NCBI RefSeq assembly: GCF_029893635.1
Contig: NZ_JARXYR010000002.1
Location: forward strand, 806,001 to 870,000
Direction of reading: 5' to 3'
Source: Variovorax sp. TBS-050B
Lineage (GTDB): Bacteria > Pseudomonadota > Gammaproteobacteria > Burkholderiales > Burkholderiaceae_C
DNA: 64,000 nt
How positions within the stretch are numbered: the first letter of the stretch is position 1; each line of letters begins with the position of its first letter. Of the stretch, positions 57,070 through 64,000 are shown piece by piece. The notes beneath the pieces were generated by a model. That model was not told the DNA's origin. It ran no database searches and worked only from the letters and a program-made list of their open reading frames with translations. A program made the translations under genes and the position numbers.

Positions 57070-57986
57070 CGCGCCGCCGCCCGCCGCAACTGCCGCTGCC
57101 CACGCGCGACGGCGTGGGCCCGAGCTGCGTCGGCCTCTCGCACGGACCCTGGCCGACGATCGCCGAGTTCCTGATCGAGCGCTTCACCGCGATCACGCGC
57201 GACGCCTGGCTCGAACGCATCGCGGCCGGCGACGTGATCGACGAGCACGGCGTGCCGGTGACCGCGTCGCGCCGCTACGAATCGCCGCTCCGGGTGTACT
57301 ACTACCGCACGCTCGAGGGCGAGCAGCCGATTCCCTTCGAGGAGCAGGTGCTGTTCCGCGACGACGAGCTGCTGGTGGTCGACAAGCCGCCGTTCGTGCC
57401 GGTCATCCCCACCGGCAGATACCTGCACCAGAGCCTGCTGGTGCGGCTGAAGCGCAAGCTCGGGCTCGACGACCTGGTGCCGCTGCACCGCATCGACCGC
57501 AGCACCTCGGGCCTGGTGCTGTTCTCGGTGCGGCGCGAGACCCGCGGCGCCTACCAGGCGATGTTTCCGGCGCGCCGCATCGCCAAGCACTACGAGGCCG
57601 TGGTGCCGTGGCAGCCCGGCGTCTCGGCCGTGCCCGCGGTCTACCGCAGCCGGCTCGTCGACGATGCGCACTTCATGCAGGTGAAGGAAGAGGACGGCGA
57701 GCCGAATTCCGAGACGCACCTGGCGGTGGCGGAAACCGCGGGCGGCCATGCGCTGCTGAAGCTCTCGCCCGTCACCGGCCGCCGCCACCAGTTGCGCGTG
57801 CATTGCATGGCACTGGGCATGCCGATCGTCAACGACCCCTTCTATCCTACCCTGCAGCCGGCCGGCAGCGACGACTTCGACCGGCCGCTGCAGCTGCTCG
57901 CGAAGTCGGTGGCGTTCGAGGACCCGCTGACCGGCGAGGCGCGCAGCTTCACCAGCCCGCGCAGCCTGGCACTGCCGCCAAGGTGA
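57066..57986 (+). CDS. RluA family pseudouridine synthase
   Basis: A 306-residue RNA-modifying enzyme. The catalytic motif is HRIDRSTSGLVLF at residues 141-153 with the nucleophile Asp144, and the C-terminal SPVTGRRHQLRVHCMALGMPIVNDPFY is the other family block. About 90 residues before the core form an N-terminal S4-like part. It converts uridine to pseudouridine in rRNA or tRNA. Which site is not decidable. It is translationally coupled to the repeat-kinase gene, an unusual partner. Confidence 0.92.
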   Translation: MTRRRPPQLPLPTRDGVGPSCVGLSHGPWPTIAEFLIERFTAITRDAWLERIAAGDVIDEHGVPVTASRRYESPLRVYYYRTLEGEQPIPFEEQVLFRDDELLVVDKPPFVPVIPTGRYLHQSLLVRLKRKLGLDDLVPLHRIDRSTSGLVLFSVRRETRGAYQAMFPARRIAKHYEAVVPWQPGVSAVPAVYRSRLVDDAHFMQVKEEDGEPNSETHLAVAETAGGHALLKLSPVTGRRHQLRVHCMALGMPIVNDPFYPTLQPAGSDDFDRPLQLLAKSVAFEDPLTGEARSFTSPRSLALPPR

Positions 57987-58062
57987 CGGCCGGCGGGCGC
58001 GGGGCGCACTAAGCTCGTCGGCTGGCTTCCATCCCCATCGATCGACACGGAGACAACCGCCC

Positions 58063-58842
58063 ATGGACACCACCCGACTCTTCTCGCTCGAGGGCCGCAG
58101 CGCCCTGATCACCGGCGGCTCGCGCGGCATCGGCCGCATGATCGCCGAAGGCTTTCTGGCGCAGGGCGCGCGCGTCTACATCTCGGCGCGCAAGGCCGAG
58201 GCCTGCGACGCGGCCGCCCAGGAGCTCTCCGCCTTCGGCCATTGCGTCTCGCTGCCGGCCGACGTGTCGACGCAGGAAGGCATGCAGGCGCTGGTCGCGG
58301 CCTATGCGTCGCACGAGAAGACGCTCGACATCCTGGTCAACAACGCCGGCGCGGCCTGGGGCGCGCCCTACGACGAGTTTCCCGAAAACGGCTGGGACAA
58401 GGTGGTCGACCTGAACATGAAGACGCCCTTCTTCCTCACGCAGATGCTCACGCCGATGCTGCGCGCCGCGGCCACCGAACACCAGGCGAAGGTGATCAAC
58501 ATCGCGTCGATCGACGGCATCGCGGTGAACCCGCTCGAGACCTACTCCTATGCCGCCAGCAAGGCCGGCGTGATCCAGCTCACGCGCCGCATGGCCACGC
58601 GCCTCGCGCGCGACCGCATCGTGGTGAGCGCCATCGCGCCCGGCGCCTTCGCGTCGAACATGAACAAGGATGCGCGCGACCATGCCGACGAGGTCGGCAA
58701 GCGCATTCCGGCCGGCCGCATCGGCACGCCCGAGGACATGGCCGGCGCGGCCATCTTCCTGGCCTCGCGCGCGGGCGACTACGTGCTGGGCTCCACGCTG
58801 GTGGTCGACGGCGGCGTGATCCACACGCGCGGCACCGAATAA
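58063..58842 (+). CDS. SDR family oxidoreductase
   Basis: A 259-residue short-chain dehydrogenase. The cofactor loop is TGGSRGIG (17-24), followed by NNAGAAWG near 88, a catalytic serine in INIASIDGI near 143 and YSYAASKAG near 157-165 with the Tyr-Lys pair. The C-terminal GRIGTPEDMAGAAIFLASRAGDYVLGSTLVVDGG is typical of 3-oxoacyl-reductase-like and rhamnolipid-type (RhlG) members. The substrate is unknown. It is convergent with the metallopeptidase gene. Confidence 0.9.
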   Translation: MDTTRLFSLEGRSALITGGSRGIGRMIAEGFLAQGARVYISARKAEACDAAAQELSAFGHCVSLPADVSTQEGMQALVAAYASHEKTLDILVNNAGAAWGAPYDEFPENGWDKVVDLNMKTPFFLTQMLTPMLRAAATEHQAKVINIASIDGIAVNPLETYSYAASKAGVIQLTRRMATRLARDRIVVSAIAPGAFASNMNKDARDHADEVGKRIPAGRIGTPEDMAGAAIFLASRAGDYVLGSTLVVDGGVIHTRGTE

Positions 58843-58861
58843 GGCGCCACTGCGGGCGCGG

Positions 58862-59836
58862 TCAGTTCCAGCGCGGAACGGCCTCGTCCTTGAGCTGCTG
58901 CCGCAGCAGGCCGTAGTCGGGCACCACGCTCTCCACCGTTTCCCAGAAGCGGTGCGAATGGTCCATCACGCGCAGGTGCGCGAGCTCGTGCGCCACCACG
59001 TAGTCGATCACCGGCAGACGGAAGTGGATCAGCCGCCAGTTGAGCCGGATCGAGCCGTCGGCGCTCGCGCTGCCCCAGCGCGTGGCCGCATTCGAGAGCG
59101 AGAGCTTGCGCCACTGCACGCCGAGCCGCGGCGCGAAGTGGTCGAGCCGCTCGATGAAGAGCCGGCGTGCGTTGCGCATCAGCCAGGCCTGCGCCGCGTC
59201 GCGGATCTGCGCCGGCCCGGCGTTCTGCGCCACCGCGAGCCGCAGCGTGCGCGGGCCGGCGCCGTCGCTGCTCTCGTCGAGCGTGCCGCCGACGCTGGCA
59301 AAGCCGTGCTTCGGATCGAGCCGGATCACCACCGGCTCGCCCATGAACGGAAATTCGGCGCCGTCCTTCCATTCGATGCGCGTGGCCTCGACGCGCGCCT
59401 GGCGCTGCCGGGTCTCGAGCAGCTTGCGCAGGATCCAGTCGGCCTTCTCCTGCACCGCGGCATCGACGTCGCGCAGCGTCACCCAGCGCGGCGCGCGCAC
59501 CGACAGTCCTTCGGCGCCGACCAGGAAGCCGATGGTCTTGCGCTTGCCGCGCTTGAATTCGTAGGCCACGCGCGCGGTGCCGAGCACGGCTTCGCGCGTG
59601 GCCTGGGGGTGCACGAAGCTCGCGAGCGAGAGCGTGTCGCGCAGCGGCACCGCGGGCTGCGCGGGGCCGGTGTCGGCGTGCTGCTGCGCATCGGCCGGCG
59701 GAGGCAGCGGCACCACGGCCGGCGGCGCGGCCTTTTTCCCCGGCTTGCGCGAACGGCGCTCGGGCGGCTTCGACGGCGCGAATTCGCTGCCGAGCCCCTC
59801 GAACAGATCCATCGTGAACTGGAGCAGCCCCCGCAT
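58862..59836 (-). CDS. YgjP/M48-type metallopeptidase (DUF45)
   Basis: A 324-residue protein with the SprT/YgjP-like catalytic core. The HExxH motif lies in YVVAHELAHLRVMDHSHRFW, about residues 278-297. An N-terminal low-complexity stretch (KPPERRSRKPGKKAAPP and a proline run) precedes the DUF45 domain that starts near residue 85. The start may be 59836 or an ATG eight codons on. It follows plsC after 27 bases in the same direction, completing a run glyS, gmhB, plsC, peptidase that is common in Burkholderiales. Confidence 0.88.
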   Translation of the reverse strand: MRGLLQFTMDLFEGLGSEFAPSKPPERRSRKPGKKAAPPAVVPLPPPADAQQHADTGPAQPAVPLRDTLSLASFVHPQATREAVLGTARVAYEFKRGKRKTIGFLVGAEGLSVRAPRWVTLRDVDAAVQEKADWILRKLLETRQRQARVEATRIEWKDGAEFPFMGEPVVIRLDPKHGFASVGGTLDESSDGAGPRTLRLAVAQNAGPAQIRDAAQAWLMRNARRLFIERLDHFAPRLGVQWRKLSLSNAATRWGSASADGSIRLNWRLIHFRLPVIDYVVAHELAHLRVMDHSHRFWETVESVVPDYGLLRQQLKDEAVPRWN

Positions 59837-59863
59837 CGCGGCTCTTCTTCTCTCTTGTTGTTT

Positions 59864-60637
59864 TCAGCCGCCGTGCGCTTGCTGCGCCTGGGTGGGCAGG
59901 CCGTCGCGGTAGGCCTCGGGGTCGAGGCGGCGCATCTCGGCCTCGATCCAGGCCTCGACCTCGCGCATCAGTTCGTCGGGCTTGCGGCCCACGCTCGAGA
60001 TGGCCGGGCCGATCGACACGTCGACCACGCCGGGACGCTTGATGAAGGCCTTGCGCGGCCAGACCTTGGCCGAGGTGACGGCGATCGGGATCACCGGCAC
60101 GCCGGTCTCGCACGCGAGCCGCGTGCCGCCGCTCTTGTAGGTGCCCTTCTGGCCGCGCGGGATGCGCGTGCCCTCGGGGAACATGATGATCCAGATGCCC
60201 TGCGCGAGCAGCTTGCGGCCCTGCGTCACCACCTTGTTGAAGGCCTGCGCGCGCTGGCTGCGGTCGATGTGGATCATGTCGAGCCGCGCCATCGCCCAGC
60301 CGAAGAAGGGCACGTAGATCAGCTCCTTCTTGAACACGAAGGCCAGCGGATGCGGCATCAGCGTGGGCATCAGGAAGGTCTCGAAGGTCGACTGGTGCTT
60401 CACCAGCAGCACCGCGCCCGCGAGCTTGTCGGTGGGCAGGTGCTCCATGCCGCTCACGCGGGTGCGGATGCCCAGCAGCACGCGTGCGCCGCCGATCGCC
60501 CAGCCGAGCCAGCGCACCGCCATCCAGTAGAGCGGAATGCCGCGCTTCCAGAGCGAACTGACGCACATGATGATGCCCCAGGGCACCACGGTGACGAGCA
60601 TCCACAGGCCATGGATCACGGAACGGAGAAACGCCAT
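59864..60637 (-). CDS. plsC: 1-acyl-sn-glycerol-3-phosphate acyltransferase
   Basis: A 257-residue membrane-bound acyltransferase making phosphatidic acid. Two N-terminal hydrophobic segments (5-28 and about 36-56) anchor it. The catalytic block is KHQSTFETF (80-88), a His-x4-Glu in place of the usual His-x4-Asp, and the glycerophosphate block is FPEGTR (153-158). The glutamate version occurs in some beta-proteobacterial PlsC enzymes. The start shares one base with the gmhB stop (TGATG). Confidence 0.9.
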   Translation of the reverse strand: MAFLRSVIHGLWMLVTVVPWGIIMCVSSLWKRGIPLYWMAVRWLGWAIGGARVLLGIRTRVSGMEHLPTDKLAGAVLLVKHQSTFETFLMPTLMPHPLAFVFKKELIYVPFFGWAMARLDMIHIDRSQRAQAFNKVVTQGRKLLAQGIWIIMFPEGTRIPRGQKGTYKSGGTRLACETGVPVIPIAVTSAKVWPRKAFIKRPGVVDVSIGPAISSVGRKPDELMREVEAWIEAEMRRLDPEAYRDGLPTQAQQAHGG

Positions 60638-61215
60638 CAGACAGCTACCTGGAGTGCGGCCTGCGCTTCGCGCGCAAGCAGAAAGTCGACAAAGGCGGCG
60701 AGGTCGTCATGGACGACCGTGTTCGCCGGGTATTCGGGGGGCAGCGGATCGACGCCGCGGCAGGCGGCGCCCATGCCGGTGAGCAGCAGGTGCGGCTCGC
60801 AGCCCGCCGCCGCGCCGGCCTGCAGGTCGCGCAGGCTGTCGCCGGCCGTCGGCACGCCCTTCAGGTCGATGCCGAAGCGGTCCGCGATCTGGCGGAACAG
60901 CCCCGGCGCGGGCTTGCGGCAGTCGCAGCCCTCGTCCGGGCTGTGCGGGCAATAGAACACCGCCTCGACCCGCCCGCCCACGGCCGCGAGCATCTTGTGC
61001 ATCTTCGCGTGCATCGCGTTGAGCGAAGCCATGTCGAACAGCCCGCGACCCAGGCCCGACTGGTTGGAGGCGATCACCACCTGCCAGCCCGCATGGTTGA
61101 GCCGCGCCACGGCCTCGAGCGCGCCGGGCAGCGGCGTCCACTCGATGTCGCTCTTGACGAAGTCTTCGCGGTGCACGTTGATCGTGCCGTTGCGGTCGAG
61201 GATGACGAGTTTCAT
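60637..61215 (-). CDS. gmhB: D-glycero-beta-D-manno-heptose-1,7-bisphosphate 7-phosphatase
   Basis: A 192-residue HAD phosphatase of lipopolysaccharide heptose synthesis. The zinc loop CPHSPDEGCDCRKP provides Cys89, His91, Cys97 and Cys99, diagnostic for GmhB. Motif I reads LDRNGTIN: the nucleophile Asp7 is present, but position 9, normally the acid/base aspartate, is asparagine (codon AAC). SNQSGLGRG and GDSLRDLQAG are intact. The gene is overlapped on both sides, by the nucleotidyltransferase-like gene (ATGA) and plsC. Activity may be lowered by the substitution. Confidence 0.9.
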   Translation of the reverse strand: MKLVILDRNGTINVHREDFVKSDIEWTPLPGALEAVARLNHAGWQVVIASNQSGLGRGLFDMASLNAMHAKMHKMLAAVGGRVEAVFYCPHSPDEGCDCRKPAPGLFRQIADRFGIDLKGVPTAGDSLRDLQAGAAAGCEPHLLLTGMGAACRGVDPLPPEYPANTVVHDDLAAFVDFLLAREAQAALQVAV

Positions 61216-61745
61216 GCAGTCTTTCCCGCTTCGATGCGGCGGCGTTCGATCCAGTCGCCGATCTGCGCCACCGGGTGTTTCAGCGGATCGAGCAGCGCCG
61301 CCCGCTCGCGCAGGATGGAGGCCGAGACCAAGCCGAGCCTGAGCAGCTCGCGCACGAAGTCTGCGTCCTTCTCGCGGCCCGCAACGGCTTTGGACAGCGC
61401 CAGGTCGTGCAGTTCAGGGCACACCACCGTCAGCTGGTCCACATAGTGAAGGCTGGCACGCTGCATCCAGTCGCTGGGCATCACGGCCGTCTCGGGGCCG
61501 ACACCATCGGCGTGGTATCCGAAGGTATCGTCGAAACTCGACAGCGCGCCGATGGCGCCGTCGATCAGGTCCGCCTTTTCCGGGTGCAGCGCGGGATACA
61601 GGTCGAGTTCGCGGGAGACGAGCAGTGTCTCGGGCGCCTCAGGCAGCAGAAACAGCAGCGCCTGGCTGCCGATCACGACGAAGGACTGCTCCTCGACAAT
61701 GGCCGCCGCCGCGCGCAGCACGTGCTCCGCTTCGCTACGCCGCAT
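61212..61745 (-). CDS. DUF6036-like nucleotidyltransferase family protein
   Basis: A 177-residue protein of uncertain role. The N-terminal FVVIGSQALLFLLPEAPETLLVSRELDLYP has a GS motif (26-27) and a following acidic ExD (46-48), the pattern of minimal nucleotidyltransferases such as DUF6036 and AbiEii-type proteins. The rest is helical, with LALSKAVAGREKDADFVRELL resembling the conserved lysine region of those families. It is overlapped by a small upstream gene (11 bases) and by gmhB (ATGA). That arrangement is reminiscent of a type IV-like toxin-antitoxin pair placed inside a housekeeping operon. Confidence 0.7.
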   Translation of the reverse strand: MRRSEAEHVLRAAAAIVEEQSFVVIGSQALLFLLPEAPETLLVSRELDLYPALHPEKADLIDGAIGALSSFDDTFGYHADGVGPETAVMPSDWMQRASLHYVDQLTVVCPELHDLALSKAVAGREKDADFVRELLRLGLVSASILRERAALLDPLKHPVAQIGDWIERRRIEAGKTA

Positions 61746-62064
61746 GTGCGCCTTGCCGCGCCGCGCGCAGCAGCTCGCCGCGCTCGCGCTGCGTCATCAG
61801 AACGCCAATGGGAGAGACATTGCGCAAAGCGGCAGCATGGTCATCGTCGCCGCAGGTGCCGCGCTCGACGGCGTCGACGCCGGCGTCCAGCATCGCACGC
61901 CATTCGCTCCAGTACGGATCGGATCGCGTGGCGCCGGCCTGGGACTGCCACCGAGCAAGCGTCGCTGCGACCTCGGCGATGCGCGCCGGCTCGGCGCGCA
62001 GCCGCGCCACGGCAAGGCGGTGCGCCTGGAGCAGGAAGTCGTCGATCTGCTGCTGCCGGTTCAT
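61735..62064 (-). CDS. Small helical protein, partner of the nucleotidyltransferase
   Basis: A 109-residue protein that I do not recognise. It is predicted mostly helical (QIDDFLLQAHRLAVARLRAEPARIAEVAATLARWQ), with a polar centre (GTCGDDDHAAALRN) and a C-terminal helix (TQRERGELLRAARQG). It overlaps the next gene by 11 bases, so the two are surely co-translated. It starts 26 bases after the glyS stop. An antitoxin-like role is a guess from the arrangement. Confidence 0.65.
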   Translation of the reverse strand: MNRQQQIDDFLLQAHRLAVARLRAEPARIAEVAATLARWQSQAGATRSDPYWSEWRAMLDAGVDAVERGTCGDDDHAAALRNVSPIGVLMTQRERGELLRAARQGAHAA

Positions 62065-62090
62065 GGAGCCGAATTATCGAGCGCGCGAAA

Positions 62091-64000
62091 TCAAACGGCC
62101 AGCCGCTCGAGCTGCGCCACCCGGTTCATCGCCGCATGCAGCGACATCAGCAGCCCCAGCCGGTTGAGCCGCAGGTCGGCCTGCTCGGCGTTGACCATCA
62201 CGCCGTCGAAGAAGGCGTCGACCGGCTCGCGCAGCACCGCCAGGGTCTGCAGCGAGGCGGTGTAGTCGCCGGCCTCGAACTGGGCGTTGGCGGCGGGCAC
62301 CACCTCGGCCATGGCGGCGTGCAGCGCCTTCTCGGCGGGCTCCTGCAGCAGCAGCGCGCTGACGTGCGCATCGGCCTCGGGGGCCTTCTTGAGGATGTTG
62401 CCGATGCGCTTGTTGGCAGCGGCCAGGGCGGCGGCGGCGGGCAGCGCGGCGAAGGCGCGCACGGCGGCGAGCAGGCGCGGCACCTCGCCCAGGCGCTGCG
62501 GGCGCGGCGCCAGCACGGCATCGACCTCCTGCGCGCTCGCGCCCTGCTCGCGCAGGCTGCCGGCGAGGCGGTCGAGCACGAAGTCCTGCAGCTCGACGGT
62601 GGCGCGGGTGGCGTCGAAGCCCTCGATGCCGTCGAACTGCGCGGCCGCTTCGGCGAGCAGCGCGTCGAGGTCGAGCGGCAGGTTCTTCTCGATCAGCATG
62701 CGGATCACGCCGAGCGCATGGCGGCGCAGCGCGAAGGGATCGCGGTCGCCCGTGGGCAGGTTGCCGATGCCGAACATGCCGACCAGGGTCTCGAGCTTGT
62801 CGGCCAGCGCGACCACCAGGCCGACGGTGTTGCGCGGCAGTTCGTCGCCCGCGAAGCGCGGCTTGTAGTGGTCTTCGATGGCGTCAGCGACCGAAGCGTC
62901 GAGGCCGTCGTGCAGCGCGTAGTAGCGGCCCATGGTGCCCTGCAGTTCGGGAAACTCGCCGACCATGTCGGTCACGAGGTCGGCCTTGGCGAGCTGGGCG
63001 GCCTGGGTGGCGCGCGCCGCGAGCGTGGCGTCGCCGAGCTTTTCGGCGACGGCGCGCGCGATGCGCATCACGCGCTCCACGCGCTCGCCCTGGGTGCCGA
63101 GCTTGTTGTGGTAGACCACCTTGCCGAGCGACTCGACGCGCGAGGCGAGCGACTTCTTGCGGTCCTGGTCGAAGAAGAACTTGGCATCGGCCAGGCGCGG
63201 GCGCACCACGCGCTCGTTGCCGCCGATGACCGCGCTCGCGTCGTCGGGGCTGATGTTGCTGACCACCAGGAACTTGTTGGTGAGCCGGTCGGCGCCGTCG
63301 AGCAGCGGGAAGTACTTCTGGTTGGCCTTCATCGTGAGGATCAGGCATTCCTGCGGCACTTCGAGGAACTCGCGCTCGAAGCTGCAGACCAGCACGTTGG
63401 GGCGCTCCACCAGCGCCGTGACTTCGTCGAGCAGCGCATCGTCCTGGATCGGCGCGGTGCCGCCGCCCACGCGCACCGCCGCGGCGGCGAGCTGGCGCGC
63501 GATCTCGGTGCGGCGCGCCTCGAAGCCGGCGATGACCGCGCCCTCTTCCTGCAGCTGCAGCGCGTAGCTGTTGGCATCGCGCAGCACCACGGGATCGACC
63601 GCGGCCTCGAAGCGGTGGCCGTGGGTCTCGCGGCCGGCCCGGAGGCCGAGCGCCTCGACCGGCACCACCTCGCTGCCGTGCAGCGCCACCAGGCCGTGCG
63701 CGGGGCGCACGAAGCTCACGCTGCTCCAGCCCGGCAGCTCGCAGCCGCTTTCGAGCTGGTAGCTCATGACCTTGGGGATCGGCAGCCTGGCGATGGCCTC
63801 GGCGAGCGCCTTCTGCAGCCCCTCGGCCAGGGTCGCGCCCCGGGCGGTGCTTTCGTAGAACAGGGCTTCGGCCTTGCCGTCCATCGCGCGCTTGAGCGCC
63901 GGCACGGCCGAGGCGTCGGCGCCGAGCGCGGCCAGGCGCTTGAGCAATGCGGGCGTGGGCTGGCCCGAGGCGTCGAGCCCCACGGTCACGGGCATCAGCT
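62091..64000 (-). CDS. glyS: Glycyl-tRNA synthetase beta subunit (5-prime end outside window)
   Basis: At least 636 codons of the beta chain of the tetrameric bacterial glycyl-tRNA synthetase. The frame is open through the window edge, and the ATG at 63995 lies within LMPVTVGLDASGQPTPALLKRLAALG, an internal family block. About 80 N-terminal residues are therefore missing. Other family blocks are MSYQLESGCELPGWSSVSFVRPAHGLVALHG, FLEVPQECLILTMKANQKYFPLLD and DPFALRRHALGVIRMLIEKNLPLDL. The C-terminal part carries the tRNA-binding domain. Confidence 0.96.
   Translation of the reverse strand, partial: LMPVTVGLDASGQPTPALLKRLAALGADASAVPALKRAMDGKAEALFYESTARGATLAEGLQKALAEAIARLPIPKVMSYQLESGCELPGWSSVSFVRPAHGLVALHGSEVVPVEALGLRAGRETHGHRFEAAVDPVVLRDANSYALQLQEEGAVIAGFEARRTEIARQLAAAAVRVGGGTAPIQDDALLDEVTALVERPNVLVCSFEREFLEVPQECLILTMKANQKYFPLLDGADRLTNKFLVVSNISPDDASAVIGGNERVVRPRLADAKFFFDQDRKKSLASRVESLGKVVYHNKLGTQGERVERVMRIARAVAEKLGDATLAARATQAAQLAKADLVTDMVGEFPELQGTMGRYYALHDGLDASVADAIEDHYKPRFAGDELPRNTVGLVVALADKLETLVGMFGIGNLPTGDRDPFALRRHALGVIRMLIEKNLPLDLDALLAEAAAQFDGIEGFDATRATVELQDFVLDRLAGSLREQGASAQEVDAVLAPRPQRLGEVPRLLAAVRAFAALPAAAALAAANKRIGNILKKAPEADAHVSALLLQEPAEKALHAAMAEVVPAANAQFEAGDYTASLQTLAVLREPVDAFFDGVMVNAEQADLRLNRLGLLMSLHAAMNRVAQLERLAV

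Overview
The window is a dense, very GC-rich chromosomal segment with no gap above 300 bases between genes. The gene families, the frequent ATGA/GTGA start-stop overlaps, the Bug-type (TctC) solute-binding proteins, the intergenic repeats and the glyS-gmhB-plsC order all point to a beta-proteobacterium of the Comamonadaceae, most like Variovorax. This is inferred from gene content; no database search was run. I saw no rRNA, tRNA, CRISPR array, insertion sequence or prophage.

Layout. 0.1-3.3 kb (minus strand): ornithine cyclodeaminase, an acetylpolyamine amidohydrolase/histone-deacetylase-like enzyme and a Bug protein, together suggesting polyamine/arginine-type nitrogen use. 3.4-9.1 kb: a double-length UvrA with four ABC ATPase sites. 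9.3-11.7 kb: two tandem paralogous branched-chain-type solute-binding proteins without a transporter. 11.7-15.2 kb: a 48-residue membrane peptide, an MHS-family symporter, and a coupled trio (DsbA-like isomerase, DUF1289, YbaK). 15.3-19.8 kb: a polar amino acid ABC transporter translationally coupled to a threonine aldolase, with a divergent LysR regulator. 19.8-25.6 kb: an IclR-headed acid catabolism cluster (cupin, Bug, CaiB, acyl-CoA dehydrogenase) followed by HMG-CoA lyase. 25.7-28 kb: hydroxyacid reductase, EthD-like protein and a DUF4349 lipoprotein.

28-39 kb is a leucine/isovalerate (liu) catabolic locus: isovaleryl-CoA dehydrogenase, both methylcrotonyl-CoA carboxylase subunits and methylglutaconyl-CoA hydratase. 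A DinB-like protein, DUF4126, a Bug protein and a frameshifted acyl-CoA synthetase are interspersed, and an AraC regulator is divergent. The HMG-CoA lyase at 19.8-20.8 kb completes the pathway. Its upstream region carries the same 16-base box, in the same 21-base direct-repeat arrangement, as the liuA-araC intergenic region. The thiolase at 50-51 kb could recycle the acetoacetyl-CoA. A LiuR-like MerR regulator at 54 kb faces a perfect 20-base palindrome and a metallo-beta-lactamase-fold gene.

39-40.5 kb is a low-GC insert with one Apea-like HEPN protein. 40.5-54 kb holds thioredoxin, HAD phosphatase, thiC with its TPP riboswitch, YchJ, a LuxR regulator with a polyglutamine linker, an exported amidase, metallophosphoesterase, acyl-CoA dehydrogenase, exported M20 peptidase, thiolase, AceK and carbonic anhydrase. 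54.6-64 kb holds the metallo-beta-lactamase-fold protein, a leucine-rich-repeat/kinase fusion coupled to a pseudouridine synthase, an SDR, a YgjP-like metallopeptidase, plsC, gmhB, an unusual nucleotidyltransferase plus small partner, and the 3-prime part of glyS, cut by the window edge.

The most rewarding signals are the shared AraC-type boxes, the palindromes at the IclR and MerR loci, the HEPN insert, the nucleotidyltransferase/partner pair, the frameshift in the acyl-CoA synthetase, and a three-copy intergenic inverted-repeat family.
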